In this document: positions 9,156 through 18,515 of the stretch, in pieces
Layout of the letters: each line of letters begins with the position of its first letter
Numbering within the stretch: position 1 is the stretch's first letter
Notes under the pieces: generated by a model
Told to the model about the DNA's origin: nothing
Database searches by the model: none
Seen by the model: the letters and a program-made list of their open reading frames with translations, nothing else
Program-made: the position numbers and the translations under genes
Origin: DATJPW01 sp963752855
Lineage (GTDB): Bacteria; Desulfobacterota; Desulfomonilia; Desulfomonilales; Desulfomonilaceae
Reading direction: 5' to 3'
DNA: 64,000 nucleotides
Assembly (NCBI GenBank): GCA_963752855.1
Contig: CAVVZX010000045.1
Location: 1 to 64,000, forward strand

Positions 9156-9289
9156 TCAAACCGTTGTCGATCCACTGATTCAAGGCCAAGGAATCCGACG
9201 AAACTCGGAGGCGCCTAGGGCGGCCGGTGGACGCCAGTGCGGTAGGCATGTTGTCGAGGGAGAGATTACATGAGTCGTTCATTCTGAAA

Positions 9290-11643
9290 TTAACCCTGAG
9301 TCGCTGATGCCTTCTCCATCTTTTTCCTCATCAAGTTTCCTAATCCCGGAAACGTAATATTAGTGACTGCATGAAAACCAGGTCCCCGAACGTTCCCATC
9401 AGCACCGCGGAGGAAACCAATATCCCGAAACATTTCGCCGCCCAATATGGGGTTGCCGCCAGCGCCAGAAAACCCAGTGCGGTGACTATGGACCACGCTA
9501 TGATAGGTCTGGCCGCCAATCCATAGGCATTGAACATGAGCTGCTCATCGCTCAAGTCGGGATTGATGTTCACTTCTCTCCGGAACTGCGCCAAGAACTG
9601 AATAGTGTTGTTCGCGGCCAACGCCACGGCGACGGTGGCCGCAAACACCGTCATGATATTCAATGTGATCCCGAGCCAGCCCATCATGCCGAAAACAACA
9701 GCCACACGCGGGAGGCCGGGTATAAGACTTATCAACCCGAAAAACGGCGAGCCCATATAAATCACCATGAGAAGCGCAATGATAACAAGCGCAAGTATAA
9801 CCGCGAGGATTTGCGACCTTACCAAATCGTGCGCCTGCATGGCGGTTACGACCAATTCTCCCGTTACAGTGGCTTCGGCCACGCCCTTCATCACCGAATC
9901 CGCTGTGGTCTGAATTTTCTTGATGGTCTTGAGAAGGGACTCCGAGGCCGCGTTCCTGATGCGGATAGATATGTGCAAATCATTAAAATCCTGATCCATA
10001 TAGCCGTCGGAGACGTCGATTGCCGTCGGGGCTTGAGCCGGCCAGGAAGAAAAGTTGCGGAATAAGTTGAGGATTGTCGAACAGCTCTTCGGGCCGCGAA
10101 GGTTCGCGTCCCATAATTTGTTGACCATATCGCAGCGCGGAAAAAAAGGAGTCGATGTTCACCACGTCCGGTATCTCTTTTAGCCTTGTTTCCAATTCCG
10201 ATACTTTTTTCCATGTACCAGGCGACTTGAAGGCATGGTTTCCTGCTTCCAGCATCAAGTCGACGGAGTGTACCGCGGTCAGGTGTTTCTCAACAAACCG
10301 GACGTCGCTGATTTCCTTGCTCGATTCGCCCAGGAGCTGTGAATATTGGGAGTCTGTTTTCATCATGGGCGCGCCTGCGAATAAGATCACGGCAAGTCCG
10401 ATTCCGACGGCGGCAAATAATTTGTGATGTCTGACGATCTCGACCTTGGCAAGGTCTATTGTTCGATCCAAGAGATCGGCCGGTCTTCCGGAGCGAATGG
10501 CCGCGTCCAGCAACCGGGTGGATACAATAAAGTAAGGAACCAAGACCAGGGCTAAGAACAGCGAAATCATTATCCCGAGCGTCTCGACGGCCCCCAGTTG
10601 AAAAACCATGGGAAGGGGCGTTATTACCAAGGTCCCGAAGCCAATTGCGATTGTTAACGCGGTGAATAAAAGGGGACGCGCCTGGTATCTGAGCGTCTCT
10701 TTGATGGCGTCAATTCGATTTTCCGTAAGGCCGCGAAATTGATTAAAGCGGATGATAATGTGAATCACGATTTCCAGAGTTGTAATAAGGATGAGACCAA
10801 AAGATATGCTGGTGGAGGCGCTCAGTGGAACTCCTAAAATCGACATCAGCCCCAAGACCCAGATTACGCATATGCCCAGCGTTAACAAAGTCACAGCGGT
10901 CACAGTCGCGCTCTTGAACACGTATATTGTGACTCCGGCGCAAATGATGGCGCACATAAGCCCAAAAAGAACCGCGGTGCGGCCGGAATCGCGCAAAATG
11001 GCCTGACGAATTACCGATGGGCCGATTATCCGATAGCCGGCGCCGGGAATTAGATTACGGCTGACTATCTCATTAACGCCTGCGAGCAACTGTCTGGTCG
11101 CTTCAGGATCGAACTTTAATGATTCGGGAACCCGGATAAGGGCTCCAGCGGATTTCAGGTCCGAGGAAACGAGGAAATCAAACATCGGCAAGGCGGCTTC
11201 GATCCTGTCCAAATCCGGTTTCGGCGGCAGCCGTAGGGTTCCCTCATATTTGACGAGAACCGGGTAGTTACCGAAACGTTTTTTCTTTTCCTGAAAAAAA
11301 CGCAGATTAGTGAGGCTGATTACCTCTAAGGCATTTGGCAATTTCGCCAACGCGTTCGTGGTAATTTCCAAGGAATTGAGGAACTGTGGATCCGTAATAG
11401 CTGATTTGCTCGTGATAACGACCAGTATGAATTCTTCGACTCCAAAGATCTAGTCACGAATTTTTCATATTGTTCGTAAGATTTGGACGGCGTCACGAGG
11501 GCGGATTTCAGGGACGGATCTCGATCAATATGCGGAATGAACAGGGCCAATAAGGCGGTCACGATCACAATCAATATCAGCAGAATTCGGCTGTGGTCTA
11601 CAAAGATGTCGGCGATATGCTTCTTGCGCATCTGCCCCCCCAT
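9290..11643 (-). CDS. RND-superfamily (MMPL-like) exporter, frameshifted, paralogue 1
   Basis: Three frames join, plus a short C-terminal piece, into about 784 residues: N-terminus 11643-11440, middle to about 10000, C-terminus to about 9355, then a tail (FPGLGNLMRKKMEKA) ending at 9290. A membrane helix after the start is followed by a soluble domain, then two repeats of five to six membrane segments, the half-RND plan of COG1033 exporters. It is homologous over its length to the gene at 23.0-25.4 kb (shared VDH-R-L, SLTNLRFFQ, FGDLVFMQS elements). Such proteins move lipids or hydrophobic compounds by proton motive force; the substrate here is unknown. Three single-base shifts break the frame. 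It runs opposite to the upstream pan genes. Confidence 0.82.
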
Positions 11644-11969
11644 CGAGATTCTTGCGCGTACGGATCTAGCTATTTCAGTATAGGGGCTTCAACTGAATTG
11701 ATGCGAGGCATTTCGGTAAAGAGTAGTAGGACCGGCATCTTGCCGGTCCTGAGTGCGCGCATTGAGCACGCTTGGCTAACAGCGATTCCGAGAGTTGCGC
11801 CCCTATTCACCTTTCCCCGGAATGACGGAACAAGGGTGATTGCGAACCAGAGCGAGATTTCTTACAGCGGATGCAGGGTCGATCAGGTGAGCTATTGCAT
11901 TAAGACGCGAAAGCGCGCCCCTTCTTTCAGGATTGATGGGAGCGCGCTTGTTGGCATGCCGGAAAGTGA
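11644..11969. other. Gene-free gap with repeat remnants
   Basis: No gene seen. It holds a family C palindrome (11728-11750), a CCCGGAATGACGG segment of a type often seen in bacterial intergenic repeats, and GCGCGC-rich inverted segments at about 11910-11952 that could form a hairpin near the 3-prime end of the secreted protein gene. Confidence 0.55.
11728..11750. repeat. Interspersed repeat family C, copy 2
   Basis: AGGACCGGCATCTTGCCGGTCCT, identical to the copy at 4513-4535. Confidence 0.8.
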
Positions 11970-12967
11970 TTAGAACAGTGAGCCTATGAAGGCGAACGGG
12001 AATCCGATTATCTCCACCGCGGTCGAGAGAAGGTCCGACCCGGAAGACTCTTCAGGATATTCCATGTAATCGGCCGGAGCCGCGGCAGGGGCCAATTTGA
12101 TCGTCACGCCGTCTCGCACTACACGGTCGCCCGGGTAGTTTGTCGGAGCAGACGCGATGCCAGGTCGCGGCTTCATACGCGCCGCCTCTGGGCCAATTAT
12201 ATTCTCGGCTCATTGGCCTGTACTGCCTGTTCATTGTTCCTCGCGGATCTGACTGACCGTATGTCGGGTTGGTGGAACACGCGGGTCCTCCGACATCCAC
12301 CGGACAGGGCCGACCGTCATGAGCGCCCGCTGGCCATGACCACCAATTGCGTGTGGCAGCCGGTCGGACTTTTTGAATCGGTTTCTGCGAAATAGCGTAC
12401 TGCTCGTATTCCGAAGGGGCCCTCTTTTTTACTCGAGGCTCGGTTGTCGGCCTTTGGGCTTTTTTCGGTCACCGCGGGCTTTTTCTCAATCGCTTTCTTT
12501 TCTGCCGCAGGTTTGCGTTTGGGCGTCCGGTCTACGCTCTGCTCAGTTTTGGGAGGCGGCGGAGTTAGCACCAGGTCTTTTTCGAGGTCAGCGTCCAACT
12601 CGGATTCTTCCTGGTCAGCCGCAAGCATTCTTCCATTGGAAGATCTGTCAGACTGTTTGGCCCTCGGAGGAGGGGCCATCGAATTGGATCGTCTTTCCCT
12701 GTACGCGACCGCGGGCTTGGGCTGCGCCTGGTTCCGGCTTTTGGCCGAGGCTTGCGCTACGGAAGAAAAGTCTGCCTCCAAGTCCGCATCGGAATCTGTT
12801 CGAACATTGGACTTAAATTCCGTCTTTACAATCGAGCCGGGCTGCAAGAATAGCGGAGTCGGCGGCTTGGCGGACGCTGCGGCGGCCAGCCCGTCAAAAG
12901 TTCCGGCCCACGCGCATGAGGCTGCCGCAATGTAGATCGCCGCCGCAATATAGAAAATGGTTCTCAT
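11970..12967 (-). CDS. Secreted low-complexity protein of unknown function, frameshifted
   Basis: The first 216 residues begin with a signal peptide (hydrophobic run ending near SCAWAG) and continue with an acidic, then Lys/Pro/Ala-rich disordered region. Two further frames on the same strand (about 12320-12180, then to 11970) continue without a gap and end in a hydrophobic tail (VEIIGFPFAFIGSLF). Joined, it would be about 330 residues. I recognise no family. The middle part is rich in Arg, Tyr and Pro. The GGAG motif eight bases before the ATG supports the start, which overlaps the stop of a 26-codon leader ORF. Likely exported to the periplasm or outer envelope. Confidence 0.6.
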
Positions 12968-13044
12968 GCCATCGTCTCCTTTCGATAACGGTTCCTCGAT
13001 AGAGGAATAATTTTCATTGTTTCTTTCCAGCGGGTGGGTTGCAT
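12964..13044 (-). CDS. Possible 26-codon leader ORF coupled to the secreted protein
   Basis: Starts with ATG after a strong AAGGAGGGG site and encodes a basic peptide beginning MQPTRWKETM. Its TGA overlaps the ATG of the next gene (ATGA), an arrangement that usually couples translation. It could be a regulatory leader or a chance frame; no homologue is known to me. Confidence 0.35.
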   Translation of the reverse strand: MQPTRWKETMKIIPLSRNRYRKETMA

Positions 13045-13428
13045 TACCCCTCCTTCCCTGTGACTGGAGGAGGGCATATCATCATAAAATCGTCTTGTCA
13101 ATCAGAATGTTACATAAACTTGTTAAAGTGATTTATTAAGAAGTTGCGGGTTACGCCAGGAAGCCCCCGTCCTCTTTGTGGGGCTGGCTTTCCAGCCCGC
13201 CCACAGGTTGCGCACGCTGCCACACTTGCTGATCATAAAATTATTGACAAGCCTCGCCGCTTTTCCTACGCTTATGGAATTTACTGCGTTCCTGGAGTAA
13301 AATAATTTTGCAACAAGCGCGAGACAACTTAACTGAAAACGAGTAAACCAGGATCGCAAGACATTAGGGACCGCAGGCTGGTCCACGAACTGCAAAGGAA
13401 CAGACAAAGAATTATCGAGGAGATATTG

Positions 13429-13887
13429 ATGGCCGCAAGAGAAAAGAAAAGAACTGACGCGATTGAGGATGATTTTGCCGCAGAGGAACTGGAAGAGAGA
13501 CTTCCGGCGCAGGCGGAATCGGAAGAATCACGACAATATGAGGTAGCCTCCGCCAAATCCATCCCAAGACCCGGAACGGCAATGGCGTCCCCTCCCAAGG
13601 GTTTGATAGGCAAGGCAAAAGTCTCACTACTGGGTGACATGGAATTGGCGCCCACGTTGGAAGAGATTCAAAAGATCAACAAAGAGACTCCGGGGGATGC
13701 GCGCACTCCGCTCATGACTGTAATTCATGCCATCTTGGTCAAACATGGCGGGACAATGGCGGTGGAGGACCTGGCCGGACAAGTCGCGAAATACTGGAAC
13801 AGACCTTTTCCTTCAAGTCCTTATAATACCGAGGAATTCATTTATATCATAGTTCGGAATTCCGAAAGTGTTCGAGTCAGTGAATAG
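13429..13887 (+). CDS. Hypothetical protein, acidic N-terminus and helical C-terminal domain
   Basis: 152 residues from the ATG at 13429, which has GAGGAG six bases upstream; the TTG one codon earlier is less likely. Residues 1-60 are charged and low-complexity. The C-terminal 75 residues (TPLMTVIHAILVKHGG, VEDLAGQVAKYW, NTEEFIYIIV) look like a compact helix-turn-helix domain, reminiscent of HARE-HTH or RNA-polymerase-delta folds, but I cannot confirm this. No operon partner is close. The 384 bases before it hold only hairpins (GGGCTGG/CCAGCCC at about 13180). Confidence 0.6.
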   Translation: MAAREKKRTDAIEDDFAAEELEERLPAQAESEESRQYEVASAKSIPRPGTAMASPPKGLIGKAKVSLLGDMELAPTLEEIQKINKETPGDARTPLMTVIHAILVKHGGTMAVEDLAGQVAKYWNRPFPSSPYNTEEFIYIIVRNSESVRVSE

Positions 13888-14062
13888 GTACGTTTGCATC
13901 ATCGCGGTCAGACGATTCGGGTCGGAACGCGCTGGTGGCATTGGCTCACTTGGTAGGAATTCGAGGGTTTATGAGTAACATATTGATAATGTTAGTTAAA
14001 AAATATAGGTTGCGATATCACATGCCTAAGGTCTCCGGACCTCTCACCCCACATTTTTCCCC

Positions 14063-14090
14063 TTGACACACTACATGTTGTGGCGATAAA
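14063..14090 (+). promoter_or_regulatory. Sigma-70-type promoter of nrdD
   Basis: TTGACA at 14063-14068, 16-base spacer, GATAAA at 14085-14090. The transcript would have a leader of almost 290 bases before the nrdD start. The first NrdR-like box lies in the spacer. Confidence 0.55.
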
Positions 14091-14116
14091 CATCCCATCC
14101 ACAAGATGATCTGTTG
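14068..14116 (+). promoter_or_regulatory. Tandem NrdR-like boxes upstream of nrdD
   Basis: Two ACA-N8-TGT elements: ACACTACATGTTGT at 14068-14081 and ACAAGATGATCTGT at 14101-14114, 33 bases apart, about three helical turns. The pairing and spacing match the known layout of NrdR operators, which repress ribonucleotide reductase genes when dATP is high. They cover the promoter spacer and the initial transcribed region, well placed for repression. No nrdR gene is in the window. Confidence 0.5.
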
Positions 14117-14383
14117 CTGGCGGGGATCATCGAGTCATTCAGCGTCCGATTCCCGAGACTTTTGAACCAAAATTCAAGTAACACTAGGATTGCCGGAAGA
14201 ATGTTCCGGTAACTCGCTCACAAAATTGGGGGCGTTCAGTGTCATGGAGTGTTTTCAGGCTTTTGGACGCATACTGTTGTCCGCCAAAAATTACGTGCCG
14301 CATTCAAGATCTTTCGACTGCTTCTTCCAAACGGAAAGATCGACAGGGCAAGATCAAAGAAGGTGGCGCCGAAGGGGGATTGC
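14117..14383 (+). other. Long nrdD leader
   Basis: About 270 bases between the NrdR-like boxes and the nrdD start. Open frames here (from 14190 and 14249) lack ribosome sites and the family sequence; I see a CCGGAAGAATGTTCCGG hairpin at about 14193 but no known riboswitch. Confidence 0.45.
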
Positions 14384-16499
14384 ATGGCTAGCGTAACTGA
14401 AATTGTTGATTTTCGGAAAGAGGCCCCGCTTCAAGTGGAAACCACTGACATGGCGTTATTCGTTCGGACCTCCAGCGAGGCGATGGACGGATGGGACCGG
14501 ACCAGGATTGTGGACGCTCTGCTCCGTGAGACGTTCATAGATGAAGGTACGGCCCAGGATATCAGCATCGAAGTGGAAAACATCGTAAAGCGAAGCGGAA
14601 TTACTGTAATAACAGCCCCGTTGATCCGTGAGATGGTAAACGCCAAGCTTCTGGAGAGGGGACTTGAACGGGAACGGCGCCTCCATACTCGTCTCGGAGT
14701 GCCGCTCTATGACGTTGAACAGTTGATAGCGCACCCCAACAAGGAGAACGCCAACGTGCCGCACGGCCCGGAGGCTACCAACCTCACGCTTGCGGAGAAC
14801 ATTAAGAAAGAATATGCCCTCCTGAACGTATTCGACCAGAGCGTCGCTGACGCGCACATGAGGGGGGACATTCATCTGCACGATCTGGGTTTCATAGACA
14901 GGCCGTATTGTTCGGGACAATCTTTGGAGTACATTAAGCGATTCGGGCTGAACCTGCCGAACTCCCTCGCCATGGCTAAACCGGCTAAGCATCCGGAGGT
15001 CCTGCTCGCCCACATGGTGAAGTTTGCGGCCGCGCTACAGAGTCATTTTGCAGGCGCGATAGGATGGGATGCGGTAAACCTCTTTTTTGCCCCATATTTG
15101 AGAGGATTACCCGAGTCCGAGGTCCGGCAGTTGGCCCAGATGCTTATTTTTGAATTTTCGCAGCAGGCTGTGGCTCGTGGGGGGCAGGCGATCTTCACTG
15201 ACATCAATTTGTATTGGGAAATACCGAAGCACTTCGAAAACGTCCCGGCCATCGGACCCGGCGGGGTCTTCACAGGAGAGACCTACTCGGATTATCTACC
15301 GGAGGCCCAGTTTTTCGTGAGGACCCTTTTTGACATCTATCGGGAAGGCGATGGAGCGGGACGGCCGTTTTTCTTCCCCAAACCGCTGGTTCATATAACC
15401 GAGAAGTTTTTCGATACCCCAGGTCATGAGGAGTTTTTGCTTCACATCTGTGATATAGCCTCGGAAAAAGGGAACACCTATTTTGTTTTTGATCGAGGCG
15501 AGACCGCAAAGATTTCCGAATGTTGCCGTCTTTCTTTCAAGTTGGAAAAGAGCGATTTGGAGGACGCGGTCCACCCGTGGAAAATGCGTTATTCCGCGAT
15601 GCAAAACGTAACGATCAATTTGCCGCGGATCGCTTACGAGGCAAAAGGTGACGACACAAAGCTTTTTTCGCTGCTCACGGACAGAATATCTTTGGCCGCG
15701 GAGGCGCACCAGCAGAAAAAGGCGTTCATCGAACGACTGCTCAGTCTCGGAGAATCCGGGCCTCTGGCGATGCTTTCGATGGACCGGGACGGTGAGCGGT
15801 ACTTGCGAATGCACAGAGTGACTTATTTCATCGGCATGGTAGGGCTCAATGAGCTGGTACAGTCCCACACCGGTGAAGAGCTTCATTCGAGCGAGGACGC
15901 GATCAAGTTCGGCTTGCAGGTCATAGCTCACATGAATCTTGTAGCCGCTCGGCTGAGCCGGAAGCAGAACATGCGATTCGTGCTGGAGCAGACCCCGGCT
16001 GAAAGCACCGCATACCGATTCGCGAAACTTGATATGAGGCTGTTCCGGCAGGCTGAACAAGTCGTAAAGGGTAATTTGAGCCTTGATGAAATCTACTATA
16101 CCAACTCCACACTATTTAACGTCGGCGCGGAGATGGACGCGATCGAGCGCGTGAAGAGGGAAGGGCTGTTTCACCCCTTGATCGAAGCAGGCTCCTTGAC
16201 GCACGTGTGGCTCGGAGAGACGCGTCCCAGCGCGGAGTCCATTGCGAATTTCGTTAAGAAGACTTTCCGTATGACCCAAAACGATCAGATAGCTTTTTCA
16301 CCTGAACTGACAGCGTGTGTGGCTTGTGGCCGAACCACCAGAGGTTTGCAGGATGTATGCCCTGTACTGCAATTCGGATCAGGTGGAACAGATTACGCGG
16401 ATTACCGGGTATTTCACAAAAGTCTCGAGCTGGAACAAGGGTAAGAAAGGCGAGCTACGCGACAGGTACAGAGCCGGTATGGGCGGAGGGAATTACTGA
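14384..16499 (+). CDS. nrdD: Anaerobic (class III) ribonucleoside-triphosphate reductase, frameshifted near the C-terminus
   Basis: The ATG at 14384 after a GAAGGGGG stretch gives MASVTEIVDFRK. Residues about 15-105 form an ATP-cone, the allosteric nucleotide site; the large glycyl-radical barrel follows. The zinc ribbon begins with CVACGR near residue 645. The main frame then runs out of register near 16362; the adjacent frame supplies the expected CPYC-like pair (YC after one base is dropped), then RITGYFTKVSSWNKGKKGELRDRYR, where the glycine of ITGY is the radical residue. The joined protein is about 705 residues. It makes dNTPs without oxygen, activated by the radical-SAM NrdG at 17.0 kb. 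A glutaredoxin-like gene lies between. The frame break would remove the essential glycine, so it is most likely a sequence error. Confidence 0.93.
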
Positions 16500-16570
16500 A
16501 GAAGCGCTGGCTAATGAGTTTTGAGTGTTAGGTTTGGTCTAGTCCGATTATTAGTCGAGGAGGGTTGGAT

Positions 16571-16822
16571 ATGACTTATCTGTTTACTAAGCAAGGCTGC
16601 ACCGCATGTGAATCAATCAAAGAAAACGTAGACCTGCCCAGTGTCAAGGGCCTCACGGTGTTGAATTTGGATGGGGAGAATTCTGAGGCGCTCGCGATGC
16701 TGGCCTACTACGAGTGTGTCACTTTGGCGGAGAAGCATCTTCCCATACTGGTTTCCGATTCCCGAGAGGTCATACACGGGCCTCTGAACATAACAAGATA
16801 CCTGAAAGAGAATTGCGGCTGA
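16571..16822 (+). CDS. Glutaredoxin/thioredoxin-like protein of the nrd cluster
   Basis: 83 residues from the ATG at 16571, seven bases after GAGGAGGG; the TTG two codons earlier is too close to that site. The N-terminus YLFTKQGCTACESIKENV has the CxxC redox motif (CTAC) in the glutaredoxin position, and HLPILVSDSREVIHGPLNI supplies the cis-proline and strand typical of the fold. It lies between nrdD and nrdG; as some class III reductases take electrons from small thiol proteins rather than formate, this may be the reductant or a maintenance factor for NrdD. That role is inference. Confidence 0.8.
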   Translation: MTYLFTKQGCTACESIKENVDLPSVKGLTVLNLDGENSEALAMLAYYECVTLAEKHLPILVSDSREVIHGPLNITRYLKENCG

Positions 16823-16826
16823 AAAC

Positions 16827-16918
16827 CGATGGTCCCCCTTTTCTAAAGGGGGATTTAGGGGGATTTTCAAAACATTAGATCAAAATCCCCCCGTACCCCC
16901 CTTTAGCAAAGGGGGGAT
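16827..16918. repeat. Interspersed repeat family B, copy 3
   Basis: CCCCCTTTTCTAAAGGGGG, ATTTAGGGGGATTTT, then AAAATCCCCCC and CCCCCTTTAGCAAAGGGGGG: a long double palindrome between the glutaredoxin-like gene and nrdG. It may separate their expression. Confidence 0.8.
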
Positions 16919-17020
16919 CAAATGTGATTGACCTCTTTTTCAAAGGAGAGGAGCCGGCTTCTAATTTGGCGATTAGGCATCCTTTTCAATCAATAAATCT
17001 TTAGTCCTTTCGGCGCAAAC

Positions 17021-17747
17021 ATGAACAACAATTTCGGCATTAAAGGATTTATCTCTACCTCCCTCGTGGACTGGCCGGGAAAGATATGCTCGGTCGTGTT
17101 TCTGGCCGGATGCGGGTTCCGCTGTCCCGCGTGTCATAATCCTAAGCTGGTGCTCAATCCCGGGTCTCTGCCTGACTATCCGATCGAAGAGATCTGCCGA
17201 AGTCTGTCGAACCGAAGCAAGTGGATCGACGGAGTAACCGTCACGGGGGGCGAGCCCACCGCTCGCAAAGATTTGCCGGATCTTTTGAGAATATTAAGAG
17301 AATACGGAGTCAAGGTTAAGCTCGATACCAACGGTTCGAATCCGCAAATGCTTGAGGATTTGATACGCTCAGGTCTGATCGACGCGGTATCTATGGATGT
17401 GAAGGCCCCGCTGGACTCGACCGCGTATTCCGTAGTCGCTGGCGCGCCTATCGATATCGAGGTGATCAAGCGGTCGATCCTACTTCTCCTGGCGCTCTCC
17501 GATTGAAGCGATATTCCGAACCACTGTAATTCCCGGCCTTGTCGAGGAACCCGAACTGGCAAGAATCAGGGAAGCCCTCGGCGACGTGCCGCGATTCATT
17601 GTCCAATCATTCCGTCGCATGGAAACGCTGGACCCCTCATTTGCTCAAATTCGAGAATTTGATCGTTTGCGCGTGGACAACATGCGCTCACGATTCGAAG
17701 TCCCGGCTCCGAATGAAATGATCGGACGGAAGCAGGCATGTGGCTGA
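17021..17747 (+). CDS. nrdG: Anaerobic ribonucleotide reductase activating protein (radical SAM), frameshifted
   Basis: The N-terminus GIKGFISTSLVDWPGK is typical of the NrdG-type activases found with ATP-cone NrdD. The iron-sulfur motif CGFRCPACHNP (CxxxCxxC) is near residue 33 and the SAM-binding TGGEPT near residue 80. The first frame ends at 17506; a second frame from about 17495 continues with EAIFRTTVIPGLVEEPEL and ends at 17747, giving about 242 residues, normal for the family. It uses S-adenosylmethionine and an electron to put the glycyl radical on NrdD. No clear ribosome site precedes the ATG. One base shift at about 17490-17500 breaks the frame. Confidence 0.88.
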
Positions 17748-17857
17748 ATATCATAGACGAAACATCTCCGCGAAAAAAAAGAAGCGACAAAATTGGAATT
17801 CCGGCGTAAACTACGTTTCTTTAATTCGATCTGATTTTTGAGGTGAAAGGAGGCAGA

Positions 17858-18133
17858 ATGCTATCCGGTAAGCTTTTGAAACTATTCATTTTGGGTGTGG
17901 TATTGATTGTAGGCATTATTCCATGTTTGGCTGAGGCTGGCTGATGTGGGACTTCACCCTCCTGGGGAGGGTCAGGCAGCTATTCATCATACCAAGGCAT
18001 AGGATATGGCTACTCGGGATACGGCTATGGATACGGGTATGGATACGACTATGGATACCCCAACCAACAGCGCCAAGTCCGTGCCAAATCGGCAAAGGCC
18101 AAGAATAAGAAATCCCCAAAAACAATGCAGTAG
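17858..18133 (+). CDS. Candidate secreted selenoprotein, Gly/Tyr-rich, in-frame TGA
   Basis: The ATG at 17858 follows AAAGGAGG closely. Residues 1-27 are a clear signal peptide (LFILGVVLIVGIIP then CLAEA). Codon 29 is TGA (17942-17944), followed in the same frame by CGTSPSWGGSGSYSSYQG, a GYGYGYGY-type run and a Lys-rich tail to the TAG at 18131; 91 residues in all. No frame change is needed, and the segments on both sides make a coherent exported protein. A perfect 7-bp hairpin (17956-17972, loop TGG) starts 11 bases after the TGA. Its apical loop lies 18 bases from the TGA and has G at its second position, matching published rules for bacterial SECIS elements. Reading TGA as selenocysteine would place U beside C (GUCG) at the mature N-terminus. 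The alternative is a nonsense change or sequencing error. Neighbours: nrdG upstream, SDR gene convergent downstream. Confidence 0.6.
17956..17972 (+). promoter_or_regulatory. SECIS-like hairpin
   Basis: ACCCTCC, loop TGG, GGAGGGT: seven Watson-Crick pairs without mismatch, inside the coding frame just after the in-frame TGA. The distance from TGA to loop (18 bases), loop length 3 and G in the first two loop positions fit the bacterial SECIS pattern recognised by SelB. There are no T residues after it, so it is unlike a terminator. Confidence 0.5.
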
Positions 18134-18304
18134 GTAGGCAATATCCGGGGGGCTCTTTCTGGAAGGAAAGTCGCCCCTCGGACCTTCCCTAAGCGCTCCT
18201 TGAGCGCAACTCCTTTAACGCTTACTCCGACCAAACGAATCTGATTACGAGATATGTGAGGACGGGAGCCAAGCCTGCGTCAAAATTGCGGCGTCTAGGG
18301 TTGG

Positions 18305-18360
18305 TGTAGGGGCGCTTCGAGAAGCGTCCTGATGTCGGGCGGTTCACGAACCGCCCCTAG
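18305..18360. repeat. Interspersed repeat family E, copy 1
   Basis: TAGGGGCGCTTCGAGAAGCG, then TCCTGATGTCGGGCGGTTCA and CGAACCGCCCCTAG: two hairpins in tandem. A second, inverted copy lies inside the coaE reading frame at 62935-62995. The remaining 18134-18515 gap holds this element, a GGGGGGC/CGCCCC hairpin just after the selenoprotein candidate, and a family A copy. Confidence 0.75.
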
Positions 18361-18433
18361 GGTCGCATCCTGAAGTGGGGATTCCGCGCCACCCCCGGCC
18401 ACGCGTCCGTGCTCCGCCGCCCAGTGTGTCTTG

Positions 18434-18497
18434 ATCAAATAGGAGTTTTTGGGGAGGGGTCTGGGGAGGGCGTTTTTGCAAAAACGCCCTCCCCAGA
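18434..18497. repeat. Interspersed repeat family A, copy 4
   Basis: ATCAAATAGGAGTTTTTGGG, GAGGGGT, then a hairpin on GTTTTTGCAAAAAC with CTGGGGAGGGC and GCCCTCCCCAG arms. It lies at the 3-prime end of the SDR gene and could serve as its terminator. Confidence 0.85.
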
Positions 18498-18515
18498 AAT
18501 GGCACTTGCCGTTCC

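Noticed and set aside
14117..14383. A riboswitch in the long nrdD leader
   Set aside because: I see none of the conserved motifs of cobalamin, SAM, TPP or other common riboswitches.
18049..18234. Reverse 61-codon ORF antisense to the selenoprotein candidate
   Set aside because: No recognisable content; the forward strand has the ribosome site, signal peptide and coherent composition.
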